Shown piece after piece: positions 19,170-28,578 of a stretch of DNA of 64,000 nucleotides. The DNA lies in contig NZ_PKGB01000007.1 of the NCBI RefSeq assembly GCF_002848135.1, positions 62,001-126,000 of the forward strand, in the 5' to 3' direction. Source of the DNA: Hydrogenovibrio sp. SC-1. Lineage in GTDB: Bacteria; Pseudomonadota; Gammaproteobacteria; Thiomicrospirales; Thiomicrospiraceae. The translations under genes and the position numbers were made by a program. The notes beneath the pieces are model-generated. The model was given only the letters and a program-made list of their open reading frames with translations. It was not told where the DNA came from and did no database searches. Position 1 is the stretch's first letter. The number at the start of each line of letters is the position of its first letter.

Positions 19170-19640
19170 ATGTCTGCCGTATTTACCCAATTATTTTCCC
19201 AAAAAATTGCACAACCACTGATTTTCTTTCCGCTTTTACTGCTTGTGTTCCTCACTTTTTATGTGGGTGTCAGAATGCTTTTTTTAAGGGTGAAAGCGGT
19301 TAAACAGGATGGTTTAGTTCCTCAATATTTTCAGTTTAATCGGGGCGCAAAGCTTCCGCCATATTTAATTCAGTGTGAGCAACACTACCAAAATTTATTT
19401 GAGCTGCCGGTGTTGTTCTATTTATTGGTTATAACGCTTTTTGTCACTCAGCAAGTAACCGTTTGGCAGTTGTTTTTGTCTTGTGTATTTGTTGTTACGC
19501 GTTTTTGGCATGCTTGGGAGCACTTGGGAAGTAATTTTCTGATAAGAAGGCGTAATGCTTTTCTGATTGGGAGTTTAGTGTTGATTGTTGGATGGGTCAG
19601 TTTTGCGTTGGCTATGATTCAAAATTTTATTGTGCTTTAA
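19170..19640 (+). CDS. MAPEG family membrane protein
   Basis: 156 residues with about four hydrophobic helices. The MAPEG block is recognisable: an RG..LPPYLIQCEQHYQNLFELPVLFYLL segment with the Asn-Leu-Phe-Glu-x-Pro core, and FWHAWEHLGSN near the third helix. Eukaryotic members are glutathione transferases or eicosanoid enzymes; bacterial members are mostly uncharacterised. Divergent from the TetR gene and preceded by its putative operator, so expression is probably inducible, perhaps by a lipophilic compound (inference). Confidence 0.82.
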   Translation: MSAVFTQLFSQKIAQPLIFFPLLLLVFLTFYVGVRMLFLRVKAVKQDGLVPQYFQFNRGAKLPPYLIQCEQHYQNLFELPVLFYLLVITLFVTQQVTVWQLFLSCVFVVTRFWHAWEHLGSNFLIRRRNAFLIGSLVLIVGWVSFALAMIQNFIVL

Positions 19641-19671
19641 GCAGGCTTACTCAATGAAAAAAATTCGAGGT

Positions 19672-19710
19672 TTGTTAAATGCACTCCGATGATCTGAGTG
19701 CATTTAACAA
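19672..19710. terminator. Bidirectional terminator between MAPEG and pgm
   Basis: Perfect 15-base arms (19672-19686 and 19696-19710), beginning TTGTTAAATGCACTC, around a 9-base loop, between two convergent genes. On the minus strand a run of T follows after eight bases. It serves both genes. Confidence 0.75.
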
Positions 19711-19747
19711 CTTGGTGAGCTTTGACAATATCAAGTTAATGTTGTGA

Positions 19748-21391
19748 TTAACCTGCTAAAGCTGCTGAGACAATGGCTTGGGCTTCCTTTAAAATTTGGT
19801 CTAAATGAACTTGGCCTTTAAAGCTCTCAGCGTAGATTTTGTAGATATCTTCTGTGCCAGAAGGCCGGGCGGCAAACCAACCGTTTTCGGTGGTAATTTT
19901 TAAACCGCCAATTGCCGCACCATTGCCGGGTGCATGGGTGAGTTTATCCAAAATCGGTTCGCCAGCTAAGGCATCTGCTTTAACCATTTCAGGAGATAGA
20001 TTTTTCAAAATAGCCTTTTGCTCGCGATTGGCAGGTGCATCAATACGGCTGTAAACAGGATTGCCAAATTGTTCGGTCAGTGCTTGATACAGTTGTCCTG
20101 GATCTTTGCCGGTGACGGCGGTGATTTCGGCTGCAAGCAAGTTCATAATAATGCCATCTTTATCGGTGCTCCAGGTGGTGCCGTCCATCCGTAAGAATGA
20201 AGCACCCGCGGATTCTTCTCCACCAAAGGCAAAGTCACCGGAAACGAGTCCATCGACAAACCATTTAAAGCCAACCGGCACTTCCGATAGGTTCTTGCCC
20301 AGGGCAGTAACGACCCGATTAATCATGGAACTAGAGACTAAGGTTTTGCCTATTTTGACTGACTCTGCCCACTGTGGGCGATGGGTGCAAAGGTATTGAA
20401 TGGCAACCGCTAGATAGTGATTTGGATTCATTAAGCCAACCGATTGGGTGACTATGCCGTGGCGATCGACATCTGGATCATTACCAAAGGCGAGATCAAA
20501 TCGGTTCTTGAGTGAAATTAATCCCGCCATGGCGTAAGGCGATGAACAGTCCATGCGAATTTTGCCATCTTTATCGACGTGCATAAAGCGGAAGGTCGCA
20601 TCCACATCTGGATTTATAATCTCTAAATCTAGCCCATAATAATCAGCAATTGGTCGCCAGTAATCAACTGCTGCACCGCCCATAGGATCAATCGCCAGTT
20701 TGAGTCCAGCCTCTTTAATGGCTTTCATGTTAACGACGTTTTCCAGGTCTTTGACGTAGGGCATGATTAAGTCATTAGCGGAAACAAACTCTGAGGCTAA
20801 AGCCTCTGCCAGTGGCATACGGTTAATGGCGTTCATGTCATTTATTAAAATGTCATTTGCGCGATCTTGAATGACTGATGTCGCATCGGTATCGGCTGGC
20901 CCGCCATTGGGGGGATTGTATTTAAAGCCCCCATCTTGCGGCGGATTGTGCGAAGGGGTGATAATGACACCATCGGCTAAGTCTTGAGTGCGATTTTGGT
21001 TGTAGGTCAAAATGGCATGAGAAACTACTGGCGTTGGTGTGTAACGACCGTTGCCCTGAATGATGACATTGAGGCTATTGCCCGCAAACACTTCTATAGC
21101 GGTAGCATGTGCCGCTTCTGATAAGGCATGAGTATCCATCCCAATGAAAATGGGGCCACTGATGCCCTGTTGGTCACGATATTCAACGATGGCTTGGGCA
21201 ATGGCAGCAATATGGTTTTCGTTAAAGGCGGTTTGACTGGCACATCCTCTGTGTCCTGATGTCCCAAAACTAACCGCTTGATCCGGATTACCGGCATCGG
21301 GAATTAGGTTGTAGTAATCAGTCATTAATTTGGGGATGTTTTCGAGGAGAGAGGTGGGGGCTAGTTTGCCAGCCAGTTCAGACAGTGCCAT
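19748..21391 (-). CDS. pgm: Phosphoglucomutase (alpha-D-glucose phosphate-specific)
   Basis: 547 residues from the ATG at 21391, with AAAGGAAAA upstream; E. coli Pgm has 546. It interconverts glucose 1- and 6-phosphate. Seen motifs: FGTSGHRG near the N-terminus, the phosphoserine loop [17 protein letters not shown], the metal loop [24 protein letters not shown] for sugar specificity, and [13 protein letters not shown] for phosphate binding at the end. It is monocistronic, and a role in glycogen or surface polysaccharide supply is likely. Confidence 0.94.
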   Translation of the reverse strand: MALSELAGKLAPTSLLENIPKLMTDYYNLIPDAGNPDQAVSFGTSGHRGCASQTAFNENHIAAIAQAIVEYRDQQGISGPIFIGMDTHALSEAAHATAIEVFAGNSLNVIIQGNGRYTPTPVVSHAILTYNQNRTQDLADGVIITPSHNPPQDGGFKYNPPNGGPADTDATSVIQDRANDILINDMNAINRMPLAEALASEFVSANDLIMPYVKDLENVVNMKAIKEAGLKLAIDPMGGAAVDYWRPIADYYGLDLEIINPDVDATFRFMHVDKDGKIRMDCSSPYAMAGLISLKNRFDLAFGNDPDVDRHGIVTQSVGLMNPNHYLAVAIQYLCTHRPQWAESVKIGKTLVSSSMINRVVTALGKNLSEVPVGFKWFVDGLVSGDFAFGGEESAGASFLRMDGTTWSTDKDGIIMNLLAAEITAVTGKDPGQLYQALTEQFGNPVYSRIDAPANREQKAILKNLSPEMVKADALAGEPILDKLTHAPGNGAAIGGLKITTENGWFAARPSGTEDIYKIYAESFKGQVHLDQILKEAQAIVSAALAG

Positions 21392-21524
21392 GTAGATTTT
21401 CCTTTGAGCCAAATAGGTTCATCATAAACCAAACGTCATGGATTCTAAATGGCATAAAGTGAAAAATTTGTATTTCGGGTTCTGAGAATTGAGAGAAAAG
21501 GGGGCGCAAACGAAACTCTTAGGA

Positions 21525-21908
21525 TTATTCAAGTTTTTTGGCGATCTCTTCGAGTTGGGTAAACACCACTTCATCGACTTTTCCGGCATCAATCGCGCCA
21601 CGAATCACTTCCATAATGATGTTAAGGTCTTTAAATTTATTTTCGTTTAATAGGAAGTTTTGTAAACTGCTGTTAAGGCTTTCAATGTCATGGTGATGTT
21701 GGCGGTCTAGCCAGTAGGCCGGTAGGCAAAAACACCGCTCAATATGACGTGCTAATTTATCACCAATATTGCGGGTTGGGTTTTTGCCCATGAGTCGGCT
21801 CACTTGAGTTTGTGCACGACCTATCCGTTCAGAAAACGATGCCATGTTGCCACAATATTCACTCAAAAGCTGTGCGTTAAACCGTCGGATATCATAAATA
21901 CTTTTCAT
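21525..21908 (-). CDS. Small HTH protein (Xre/phage-repressor-like)
   Basis: 127 residues from the ATG at 21908, preceded by GTGGGG; an earlier in-frame start at 21965 is less likely. Residues ~20-60 (MASFSERIGRAQTQVSRLMGKNPTRNIGDKLARHIE) look like a lambda-repressor-type helix-turn-helix, followed by PAYWLDR, common in Cro/CI-like regulators. The second half is helical with no known domain. No other phage gene is near, so it is probably a domesticated regulator. Target unknown. Confidence 0.62.
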   Translation of the reverse strand: MKSIYDIRRFNAQLLSEYCGNMASFSERIGRAQTQVSRLMGKNPTRNIGDKLARHIERCFCLPAYWLDRQHHHDIESLNSSLQNFLLNENKFKDLNIIMEVIRGAIDAGKVDEVVFTQLEEIAKKLE

Positions 21909-22088
21909 CCCCACATTTTGTGCTTTTTTTTGACAAAAATATATAGCCAATTTGCTACAAAGCAATGACTTTTTATAGATTTTTGATTAAAAACAATTTC
22001 TTTTTTAGGGTTTTTGCTAGCTTGTATAAAAGGTAAAGCCCTTGTACAATGTCAGGCCAAATCTTGTCTATGCGAAGCCAAACAGATC

Positions 22089-22388
22089 ATGACTCATAAA
22101 CTTTCTAAGCGAATTTTGTTTAGCCAATGGCGCTTGCTTTTGCTTTCTGCATTGTTGGTGTTAGTTCAGTTCGCAACGGTAGTTCATAGTGAGATTCACC
22201 CGTTCCATGAGCACAGTGAACTGTGTGATGTCTTTTATGGCGTAGAGCATCAATCCAGTGATGTTGCATTAGCTTTTTCCATCGTTTTGCCAAAAAGACT
22301 CACTGGGTTTTGGCAGATTGCTCCCTTCACCTCCTTTGTTCAAAAACCAGAAACGGTTTATTCAAGTCGCGCGCCACCAATAGCCTAA
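22089..22388 (+). CDS. Small exported His-containing protein (zinc-uptake-associated type)
   Basis: 99 residues from the ATG at 22089; an earlier in-frame start at 22014 is unlikely because the signal-like helix begins soon after 22089. A hydrophobic helix (about 14-32) is followed by HSEIHPFHEHSELCDVFYGVEH, rich in His with one Cys. This layout matches short proteins often found beside TonB receptors or zinc importers and sometimes labelled zinc chaperones. It lies 108 bases ahead of a TonB-dependent receptor gene and probably works with it in metal binding. Zinc itself is inference. No Zur box was recognised upstream. Confidence 0.55.
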   Translation: MTHKLSKRILFSQWRLLLLSALLVLVQFATVVHSEIHPFHEHSELCDVFYGVEHQSSDVALAFSIVLPKRLTGFWQIAPFTSFVQKPETVYSSRAPPIA

Positions 22389-22496
22389 TTGTCTTATTTA
22401 ACTTTTTTGTTGTGTCAAAACGTTTTGAGTTGATGACTGTACACGTCATGAGCCGCGTCTAAGCACTGCCGTTAAAATTACAATTAGGAACAAATC

Positions 22497-24635
22497 ATGT
22501 CATTAAAAAAAATATCGTTGGCGATTTCGATTGCCAGTGGATCTGTGTCTGCATATGCGCAAGCCGACAACTTAACACCACAACCCGTTAAAAAAACCGT
22601 CTTGTCCGCCGTGACTGTTTCAGCTTCTCCAGTTCATCAACATGAAATTTTTGAGGTGCCATCGCAAATTAATACGGTGGTGGGCACGGATAAAATGGCT
22701 GCGGAAAGTGGTTCTTTAGGACAAATGTTGGAACATCTTCCTGGGGTTAATAATCAATCTGCTGGCACACAGTCTGGAAAACCAGTCGTCAGAGGAATGA
22801 CGGGTAATCGCGTTAAAATTTTATCGAATGGGCAATCTACCGATTATCAAGCCTATGGGACAAGGCACTTACCGAATGTTGATCCTTATCTTGCTGAACG
22901 CATTGAAGTCATTCGTGGCCCGCAAAGTGTTTTATATGGGGCTGAAGCGATGGGTGGTATTGTCAATGTGATTCAAGCAGAATTGCCTTATGGTGAAAGC
23001 TTATCAGGTGAAGCTGCGGCAGAATATAACAGCAATAACCGAGAAACCATGTGGGGGGCAAAAGTGGGGGTGGGCGCAAAAGACTTTGCCATACAGGCAG
23101 GCCTATCAACACGCTCGTCGGATCATTTTACCGTGCCAAATACTTCGATAGCGACCGGGACGATTGCTGAAGACAGTCGTCCGCTATTCGTGGGTGATGT
23201 ACCCTTTACCAATTTTGAAAACACAGCAGCCAATGTTGGCATTGGTTATCAGCAAGATTGGGGAGCGGTGGCATTACGACATACACAATGGCTGTCAAAG
23301 CAGAATTATTTAGGCATTGATGATAACCGAGAGGCACTACCGGCTGGGCAACAGTTGCAAAATGATGAAACTCAGTTAAAAGTGGAATGGTTCTTAGAAA
23401 ATGATTGGGTGGTGAAGCCCAGTTATACGCATACGCGGAATGCGCGTGAAGCCTCACATGATTTGCCGTATGAAAGCATGGCAGAGGATAAAGGAACGCC
23501 TCACTATTTAGATTTATTGGTCAAGCGAGATGATGTGAAGTTGGCTTTAGAACACCCTAAAATGGGCGATTTTAAAGGGGAACTCGGCTTCGATTTGAGT
23601 GACAAACAGCAGGACTTACGTTCTGGTGAACTGACGCCATCGGCTAAGGAGCGTAAGCGCGCTGTTTATCTGTTTGAAGAGGCGAAATACGATCAGTGGC
23701 TAGTTCAAGTGGGGGCGCGTTATGATCAGCAAACTGTATCAGCTCCCCTTGACGGGAATAATACTCAGTTTGTAGAACAGGGTATTTTTAATGGTGCCAA
23801 CAATCGTCGCAGCTTTGAGGTGTTTAGTGGCTCTTTGGGGTCAAGCTATCGACTTGATTCAGCATGGACTTTGGCCGCTAATGTGGCCACCGGTTTCCGT
23901 GCCCCCAGTATTTTTGAATTGTATGCGGGGGGAGAGCATGGTGGTGTTCAGGCCTATCAAGTGGGTAATCCTAATTTAAAAGCGGAAACGTCATTCAATA
24001 CCGATTTATCACTCAGGTGGCAAACCACAAAAAGCCAAATGATGGCCACAGTCTATCAAAACGGGGTCGATAACTATATATACTTGGCCAATACCGGTAA
24101 TACCGTCATTTCAGAGGCAGGAAATCGTATTCCGGAAATGAAATCAGAGCAAACCAATGCCGTGATTAACGGCTTTGAATTCAGCTTAAATCACCAATTC
24201 AACCAGGCCTGGTCATCTGATTTGGCTTTGGAGTGGATTCAAGGGCGTGATATTGAAAATCACCAAGCGTTACCTCTGATGCCAGCCAATAACGTTCGCA
24301 TCAAACTGTATTATCAACCTCAAGATTTGGCTGGTTTACATCATCAAAAATTCACGGTGGGGTTGAAATGGGTCGATAGCCAAAATGCTGCTGGCCTTTA
24401 CGAGCCATTTTCACAATTTGATGGCTTGCCATTTGGTACGGCGTCAACGGATGCTTATACTGTGTGGAACTTAGGCTATCAAGCACAAGTGACGCTAGAT
24501 AAACAGACCCTCTCTCTTGCGGCATCGGTGGATAATGTCTTTGATACTGCTTATGTTGATTTCCTAAATACTTATAAAGGCTATACCCTCAATACGGGTA
24601 GAAATTTTCAGCTAAAAGCACGCTTAGAGTTTTAA
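22497..24635 (+). CDS. TonB-dependent outer-membrane receptor, probably for metal
   Basis: 712 residues: signal peptide (~1-22), a TonB-box-like stretch near AVTVSA, a plug domain (about 50-165) with LEHLPGVN, VRGMTGNRVKIL and IEVIRGPQSVLYGAEAMGGIVNV, then a barrel with ATGFRAPSIFELYAGG and a C-terminal strand ending KARLEF. It moves a ligand across the outer membrane using TonB energy. The upstream His-rich small protein suggests zinc or copper (ZnuD-like), but no ligand residues prove this. Codons at 24203-24212 carry a copy of the decamer (QAW). Confidence 0.85.
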   Translation: MSLKKISLAISIASGSVSAYAQADNLTPQPVKKTVLSAVTVSASPVHQHEIFEVPSQINTVVGTDKMAAESGSLGQMLEHLPGVNNQSAGTQSGKPVVRGMTGNRVKILSNGQSTDYQAYGTRHLPNVDPYLAERIEVIRGPQSVLYGAEAMGGIVNVIQAELPYGESLSGEAAAEYNSNNRETMWGAKVGVGAKDFAIQAGLSTRSSDHFTVPNTSIATGTIAEDSRPLFVGDVPFTNFENTAANVGIGYQQDWGAVALRHTQWLSKQNYLGIDDNREALPAGQQLQNDETQLKVEWFLENDWVVKPSYTHTRNAREASHDLPYESMAEDKGTPHYLDLLVKRDDVKLALEHPKMGDFKGELGFDLSDKQQDLRSGELTPSAKERKRAVYLFEEAKYDQWLVQVGARYDQQTVSAPLDGNNTQFVEQGIFNGANNRRSFEVFSGSLGSSYRLDSAWTLAANVATGFRAPSIFELYAGGEHGGVQAYQVGNPNLKAETSFNTDLSLRWQTTKSQMMATVYQNGVDNYIYLANTGNTVISEAGNRIPEMKSEQTNAVINGFEFSLNHQFNQAWSSDLALEWIQGRDIENHQALPLMPANNVRIKLYYQPQDLAGLHHQKFTVGLKWVDSQNAAGLYEPFSQFDGLPFGTASTDAYTVWNLGYQAQVTLDKQTLSLAASVDNVFDTAYVDFLNTYKGYTLNTGRNFQLKARLEF
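24203..24212. repeat. CCAGGCCTGG copy inside the TonB receptor gene
   Basis: Exact copy, read in frame as part of Asn-Gln-Ala-Trp. Confidence 0.9.
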
Positions 24636-24651
24636 ATACGTTTAATCATTG

Positions 24652-24677
24652 AAAAACCACCAGGCCTGGTGGTTTTT
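24652..24677. terminator. Bidirectional terminator with CCAGGCCTGG core
   Basis: 26-base perfect palindrome: A5 then CCACCAGG, mirrored to CCTGGTGG then T5, with the exact decamer at 24660-24669. It sits between the convergent TonB receptor and cbpA genes, 16 bases from each stop, and has a T-run on both strands. Confidence 0.85.
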
Positions 24678-24692
24678 AAGAGCGTTGAGCAG

Positions 24693-25646
24693 TTAAAAGT
24701 GGCTTCTGGGATCGAATGGGAGCTCAGACGCCATTTTTTCATAGAAGGCTTTTGCGTCGTCTGACGTTGCCGGTGGCGTGTGAATTTGTATGACGATATA
24801 TTGATCGCCCGCTTTATCACCTTTGCCAAGACCGCGCCCTTTAATGCGTAATTTACTACCAGATTGAGTACCGGCGGGAATGGCCATATTCACTTTGCCT
24901 TTTAACGTCGGGATTTCAACCTTGGTGCCAAGCGCCGCCTCCCATGGTGTAAGTGGCAAATTTAAAATCACATCGGCGTCATCCACTCTATAGAGAGGGT
25001 GATTCTGTAAGTCAACTTCTAGTAGCAAATCGCCATTGGGGCCACCCCCTAATCCTGCTGAACCTTGACCTGCTAAGCGAATACGAGAGCCTTGTTTAAC
25101 GCCCGCTGGAATTTTCACTTTTAGGTTTTTAGGGTGATGCGCCATTTGGCCAAATTGATTGGTACTGGGCATTTGAATGGTCAGTGATTTTTGGGCGCCT
25201 TGCACCGCTTCTTCAAGCGAAATTAAAACCTTAACGATTTGGTCGTTACCTTTTTGGGCCTGCGATTGCTGAAAACCGCCAAATCCGCCTTGGGCTTGAC
25301 CAAAGCCACCCCCTCCAAATAGTGAAGAGAAGAAGTCACTAAAGTCGCCAGCTTGTCCACCTCCGAAACCTCCATGGCCTTGTCCACCAAAAATATCATC
25401 AAATCCTGGTGGTGGTTGGAAGTTTTGGCCATTGTGATAGTTGGGGCCGAGTTGGTCAAACAGTTGACGTTTTTCTTTATCGCCAAGCACCTCATAGGCT
25501 TCGCTGATTTCTTTAAATTTGGTTTCATCTCCAGAGGGTTTGTCTGGGTGATATTTCCCAGCCAGTTTGCGGTAGGCCTTTTTAATGTCGGCTTCCGAAG
25601 CTGAGCGATCGACACCTAAAATTTCGTAGTAATCTTTGTATTCCAT
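24693..25646 (-). CDS. cbpA: CbpA-like DnaJ-family co-chaperone
   Basis: 317 residues. J domain (1-~68) has [20 protein letters not shown] and HPD at 33-35, needed to stimulate DnaK. A Gly/Phe-rich linker follows ([20 protein letters not shown]). There is no DnaJ zinc-finger domain. The C-terminal substrate-binding domains have [10 protein letters not shown]..., [20 protein letters not shown] and [20 protein letters not shown]. This order defines CbpA rather than DnaJ. No cbpM gene is adjacent. Confidence 0.9.
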   Translation of the reverse strand: MEYKDYYEILGVDRSASEADIKKAYRKLAGKYHPDKPSGDETKFKEISEAYEVLGDKEKRQLFDQLGPNYHNGQNFQPPPGFDDIFGGQGHGGFGGGQAGDFSDFFSSLFGGGGFGQAQGGFGGFQQSQAQKGNDQIVKVLISLEEAVQGAQKSLTIQMPSTNQFGQMAHHPKNLKVKIPAGVKQGSRIRLAGQGSAGLGGGPNGDLLLEVDLQNHPLYRVDDADVILNLPLTPWEAALGTKVEIPTLKGKVNMAIPAGTQSGSKLRIKGRGLGKGDKAGDQYIVIQIHTPPATSDDAKAFYEKMASELPFDPRSHF

Positions 25647-25785
25647 GATTGCGCCCTTTTGCGAATGCTTTAATGTTGGCTTTAATGGGGACTAATTCCC
25701 TCTTTTCAAGGCATTGACGGATTTTTAACATCCAATGCGTATTTTGTAATAGAATTTCTAAAAGATTATTTTGAGAGTTTAACGT

Positions 25786-26157
25786 ATGGTTTACTTGCCA
25801 GATCAACGAGACAGACGAAAATCGGCCAGGTTGAAACGCCCATTTAGTTTTCATCTCAATGGTGATGTCCTTAAGGGACGAGATGTTTCTGAAGTGGGAA
25901 TCAGTGTTTATTGCCCGAACGCAGGTAAGAGTGGTTTATTTTACTTTCGGAGTGGTCAAAAATTAAAAGATTGCTATATACAAATTGAAGGCCACACGTT
26001 TCATTTTACGCGTTTACGGGTTGCCCGGCTTGAGGAAGACGAGGAGTTGTTGTTATATGGTATCGAAATCGATCACATGCTTGAACCTGAAAAACAGCGA
26101 TTCCACGCCTTTTATACCAATTTATATGAGCAAAGTTCAAAGGCTGAAACTTTGTAA
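25786..26157 (+). CDS. PilZ domain protein (putative c-di-GMP receptor)
   Basis: 123 residues with a single PilZ-like domain. The two c-di-GMP contacts are plausible: the arginine motif in QRDRRKSARLKRPF (RxxxR) and DVSEVGISV (D/NxSxxG). The last ~25 residues form a helix (LEPEKQRFHAFYTNLYEQ) common in PilZ proteins. It would sense c-di-GMP produced by cyclases such as the one at 28.6 kb. It is short and stands alone ahead of the TRAP binding-protein gene. Confidence 0.75.
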   Translation: MVYLPDQRDRRKSARLKRPFSFHLNGDVLKGRDVSEVGISVYCPNAGKSGLFYFRSGQKLKDCYIQIEGHTFHFTRLRVARLEEDEELLLYGIEIDHMLEPEKQRFHAFYTNLYEQSSKAETL

Positions 26158-26192
26158 ATGTACGAAACCATTTTGAAGGATTGAAGGATAGA

Positions 26193-27305
26193 ATGAAAAG
26201 AAGAGAGTTTATAGGTGCCGTTGCGGGTGCCACGGCAGCCACGGCGATGACGGCCTGTGGTCAAAAAGAATCAGAATCTCAAGCAACAGAGAAAAGTGCT
26301 TCAAAGCCATTTGAAACAGTGCATTGGAAAATGGTGACCACTTGGCCTAAAAACTTCCCAGGCCTGGGAACGGGTGCGAATCGTGTTGCTGAATTGATTA
26401 ATGAGCTATCAGGTGGCCGTATTGAAGTCAAAGTGTTCGGCGCTGGCGAGTTAGTTGGTGCTTTTGAAGTGTTTGATGCCGTGTCGCGTGGCAATGCGCA
26501 ACTGGGTCATGCTGGCGCCTATTACTGGAAAGGCAAAATTCCGTCTGCAGTGTTTTTCTCATCTGTTCCGTTTGGGTTGACGCCGGATGAAATGAACGGT
26601 TGGCTCTATTCGGGCGGCGGCATGGCGCTTTGGGAAGAAGCCTATAAACCGTTTGGATTGATTCCAAATCCCGTGGGAAATTCTGGAACGCAGATGGGCG
26701 GTTGGTTTAATAAAGAAATCAATAGCCTGGCCGATATAAAAGGTCTAAAGATGCGAATTCCAGGCCTTGGCGGTGAAGTTTTGAAACGTGCTGGCGGCGT
26801 GCCCGTGACCTTGCCGGGTGGTGAGCTATTCCCATCCATGCAATCAGGTGCATTGGATGCCACTGAATGGGTTGGGCCTTATAATGATTTGGCTTTTGGG
26901 TTCCATAAGGTTGCCAAATATTATTATACGCCTGGGTGGCATGAGCCTGGCACTACCATGGAATGTATGATTAATGAGAAAGCATTTAATGCGCTGCCAG
27001 CAGATTTACAAAGTATTGTGCGTAATGCGATGAAAGTGGCCAATTTAGAAATGTTGGCTGAATATACGGCTAAAAATCAACAGGCATTACAAACCTTAGT
27101 GGAAAAACATCAGGTGCAATTGCGTCATTTCCCTGATATAGTGTTGAAAAAGCTAAAAGATCTGTCTGAAGAAGTCGTTGAAGAAGAGGCGGCCAAAGAT
27201 CCCTTAGCAACCAAAGTGTGGGCTTCTCAGCGAGCATTTAAAACCCAAGTGAGTCAATGGACCAACTTGTCGGAACTGGCATTTTTAAAGGCTCGCAATT
27301 TGTAG
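26193..27305 (+). CDS. dctP: TRAP transporter substrate-binding protein, Tat-exported
   Basis: 370 residues from the ATG at 26193 (AAGGATAG upstream). The N-terminus MKRREFIG is a twin-arginine signal; ATAMTAC at residues 16-22 may be a lipobox, giving a Tat lipoprotein. The body is a DctP/TakP-type fold with WPKNFPGLGTGANRVAELI, IKGLKMRIPGLGGEVLK (the Arg that binds the carboxylate) and GALDATEWVGPYNDLAFG. TakP-like members bind 2-oxoacids such as pyruvate; lactate or other carboxylates are possible. No membrane subunits are adjacent. The dctQ/dctM genes at 42.3-44.3 kb are the obvious partners. Confidence 0.85.
   Translation: MKRREFIGAVAGATAATAMTACGQKESESQATEKSASKPFETVHWKMVTTWPKNFPGLGTGANRVAELINELSGGRIEVKVFGAGELVGAFEVFDAVSRGNAQLGHAGAYYWKGKIPSAVFFSSVPFGLTPDEMNGWLYSGGGMALWEEAYKPFGLIPNPVGNSGTQMGGWFNKEINSLADIKGLKMRIPGLGGEVLKRAGGVPVTLPGGELFPSMQSGALDATEWVGPYNDLAFGFHKVAKYYYTPGWHEPGTTMECMINEKAFNALPADLQSIVRNAMKVANLEMLAEYTAKNQQALQTLVEKHQVQLRHFPDIVLKKLKDLSEEVVEEEAAKDPLATKVWASQRAFKTQVSQWTNLSELAFLKARNL
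26358..26367. repeat. CCAGGCCTGG copy inside the TRAP binding-protein gene
   Basis: Exact copy encoding part of Phe-Pro-Gly-Leu-Gly. A 9/10 copy (CCAGGCCTTG) occurs 400 bases later at 26760-26769, again encoding Pro-Gly-Leu-Gly. Confidence 0.9.
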
Positions 27306-27351
27306 AGACCTCAATAGGGCCTCATAGCTACCATCAATTTGAAGGTGAGTT

Positions 27352-28578
27352 ATGTCAAAAGTAGTGTTGATGCACGGCCAGAAATTTTTTTGGTTTGGAT
27401 TGCTTTTGTTAGTGATGTGGGTCTCTGTGCTCGTTACGCAAAATCCTTCAGTAAAAATAGGGGTTTTACATAGTCAGACTGGGTTCATGGCAGTGAGTGA
27501 GCGTCCAGTCATCAATGCAACTTTAATGGCGATTGATGAAATCAATGCCAAGGGAGGCGTCTTAAATCGTCCAATCGAAGCGATTGTGCTGGATGGAGCC
27601 TCTGAACCGCAACGGTTCGCCTATCAAGCAGAATCTTTGATCCAACAATATGCCGTCTCCGCTCTCTTTGGTTGTTGGACAACTTCTTCCCGCCAAGCCG
27701 TTCGCCCTGTCATCGAACAAAATCATCATGCCCTATTCTATCCCGTTCAATATGAAGGTAATGAAAGCTCTCCAAATATCATTTATTCGGCTGAAGTTCC
27801 TAACCAGCAGGTGATTCCGGCCTTGAGTTGGATCAACCAATATCTTGGCAAACGACTGGTTTTGGTTGGGTCAGATTACCTGTATCCGCGCGCTGTCAAT
27901 AAATTAATTCGTGCTCAGGCACAGCTGCTAGACATGACCGTGTTAGCAGAAGTCTATTATCCGCTAGACTATAATGAATCCCCTGATATAAATGCTTTAC
28001 TGGCCTTGAAACCGGATGTCATTGTGAACACCTTAAATGGGCAAGTCAATGCGAAATTTTTTAGTGCGCTCAATGAGAAGCAGTCAGTCGATTTAGAAAG
28101 CTTTGTTCCAGTAATGTCGTTTAGTTTGTCAGATACGGAAACCCAATATTATTGGCAGGAACAAGGTATTTCATTCGCAGGGCATTACAGTAGCTGGGGT
28201 TATCATCCTTCAATTGATTTACCTGAAAATAAAGCCTTTATTTCTCGTTATCAAGCACGTTATGGTGCAGATGCAACCGTCAATTCTCCAATGGTGAATG
28301 CATATAACAATGTCTATTTGTGGAAAATGGCGGTTGAAAGAGCTCAATCTTTTGAGCCAGAAATAATGCTGAAACAGGTCGCCAAAGTGGGGTACTTTGG
28401 CCCAGCGGGTAAGGTTTTTGTTGATAGCCAAAATCACCACACTTGGAAATCTGATTTTATTGCACAATATGATCAGAGGGGGCATTCCGCTGTGGTATGG
28501 CAAAGTGGACTAATACAACCCAAGCCGTATTATAAACTGATGAAAGCGCCAGGTGACAACCGAGGGCAAAATGAGTAG
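27352..28578 (+). CDS. Urea/amide-type periplasmic binding protein, probably a sensor subunit
   Basis: 408 residues. A long hydrophobic N-terminal helix (about 12-30) has no clear cleavage site, so the protein may stay anchored. The rest is a Peripla_BP_5-type fold like UrtA/FmdD/AmiC: VKIGVLHSQTGFMAVSE, AIDEINAKGGVLNRPIEA, ALFGCWTTSSRQAVRPV and FYPVQYEGNESSPNI. The last two blocks are typical of urea and short-chain amide binders. No ABC permease or ATPase gene follows. Instead the stop overlaps the start of a diguanylate cyclase gene by eight bases (ATGAGTAG), so a sensing role coupled to the cyclase is the best guess. Confidence 0.82.
   Translation: MSKVVLMHGQKFFWFGLLLLVMWVSVLVTQNPSVKIGVLHSQTGFMAVSERPVINATLMAIDEINAKGGVLNRPIEAIVLDGASEPQRFAYQAESLIQQYAVSALFGCWTTSSRQAVRPVIEQNHHALFYPVQYEGNESSPNIIYSAEVPNQQVIPALSWINQYLGKRLVLVGSDYLYPRAVNKLIRAQAQLLDMTVLAEVYYPLDYNESPDINALLALKPDVIVNTLNGQVNAKFFSALNEKQSVDLESFVPVMSFSLSDTETQYYWQEQGISFAGHYSSWGYHPSIDLPENKAFISRYQARYGADATVNSPMVNAYNNVYLWKMAVERAQSFEPEIMLKQVAKVGYFGPAGKVFVDSQNHHTWKSDFIAQYDQRGHSAVVWQSGLIQPKPYYKLMKAPGDNRGQNE

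Noticed and set aside
21525-21908. A prophage remnant around the small HTH protein
   Set aside because: No integrase, structural or lysis gene and no att-like direct repeats were seen nearby.
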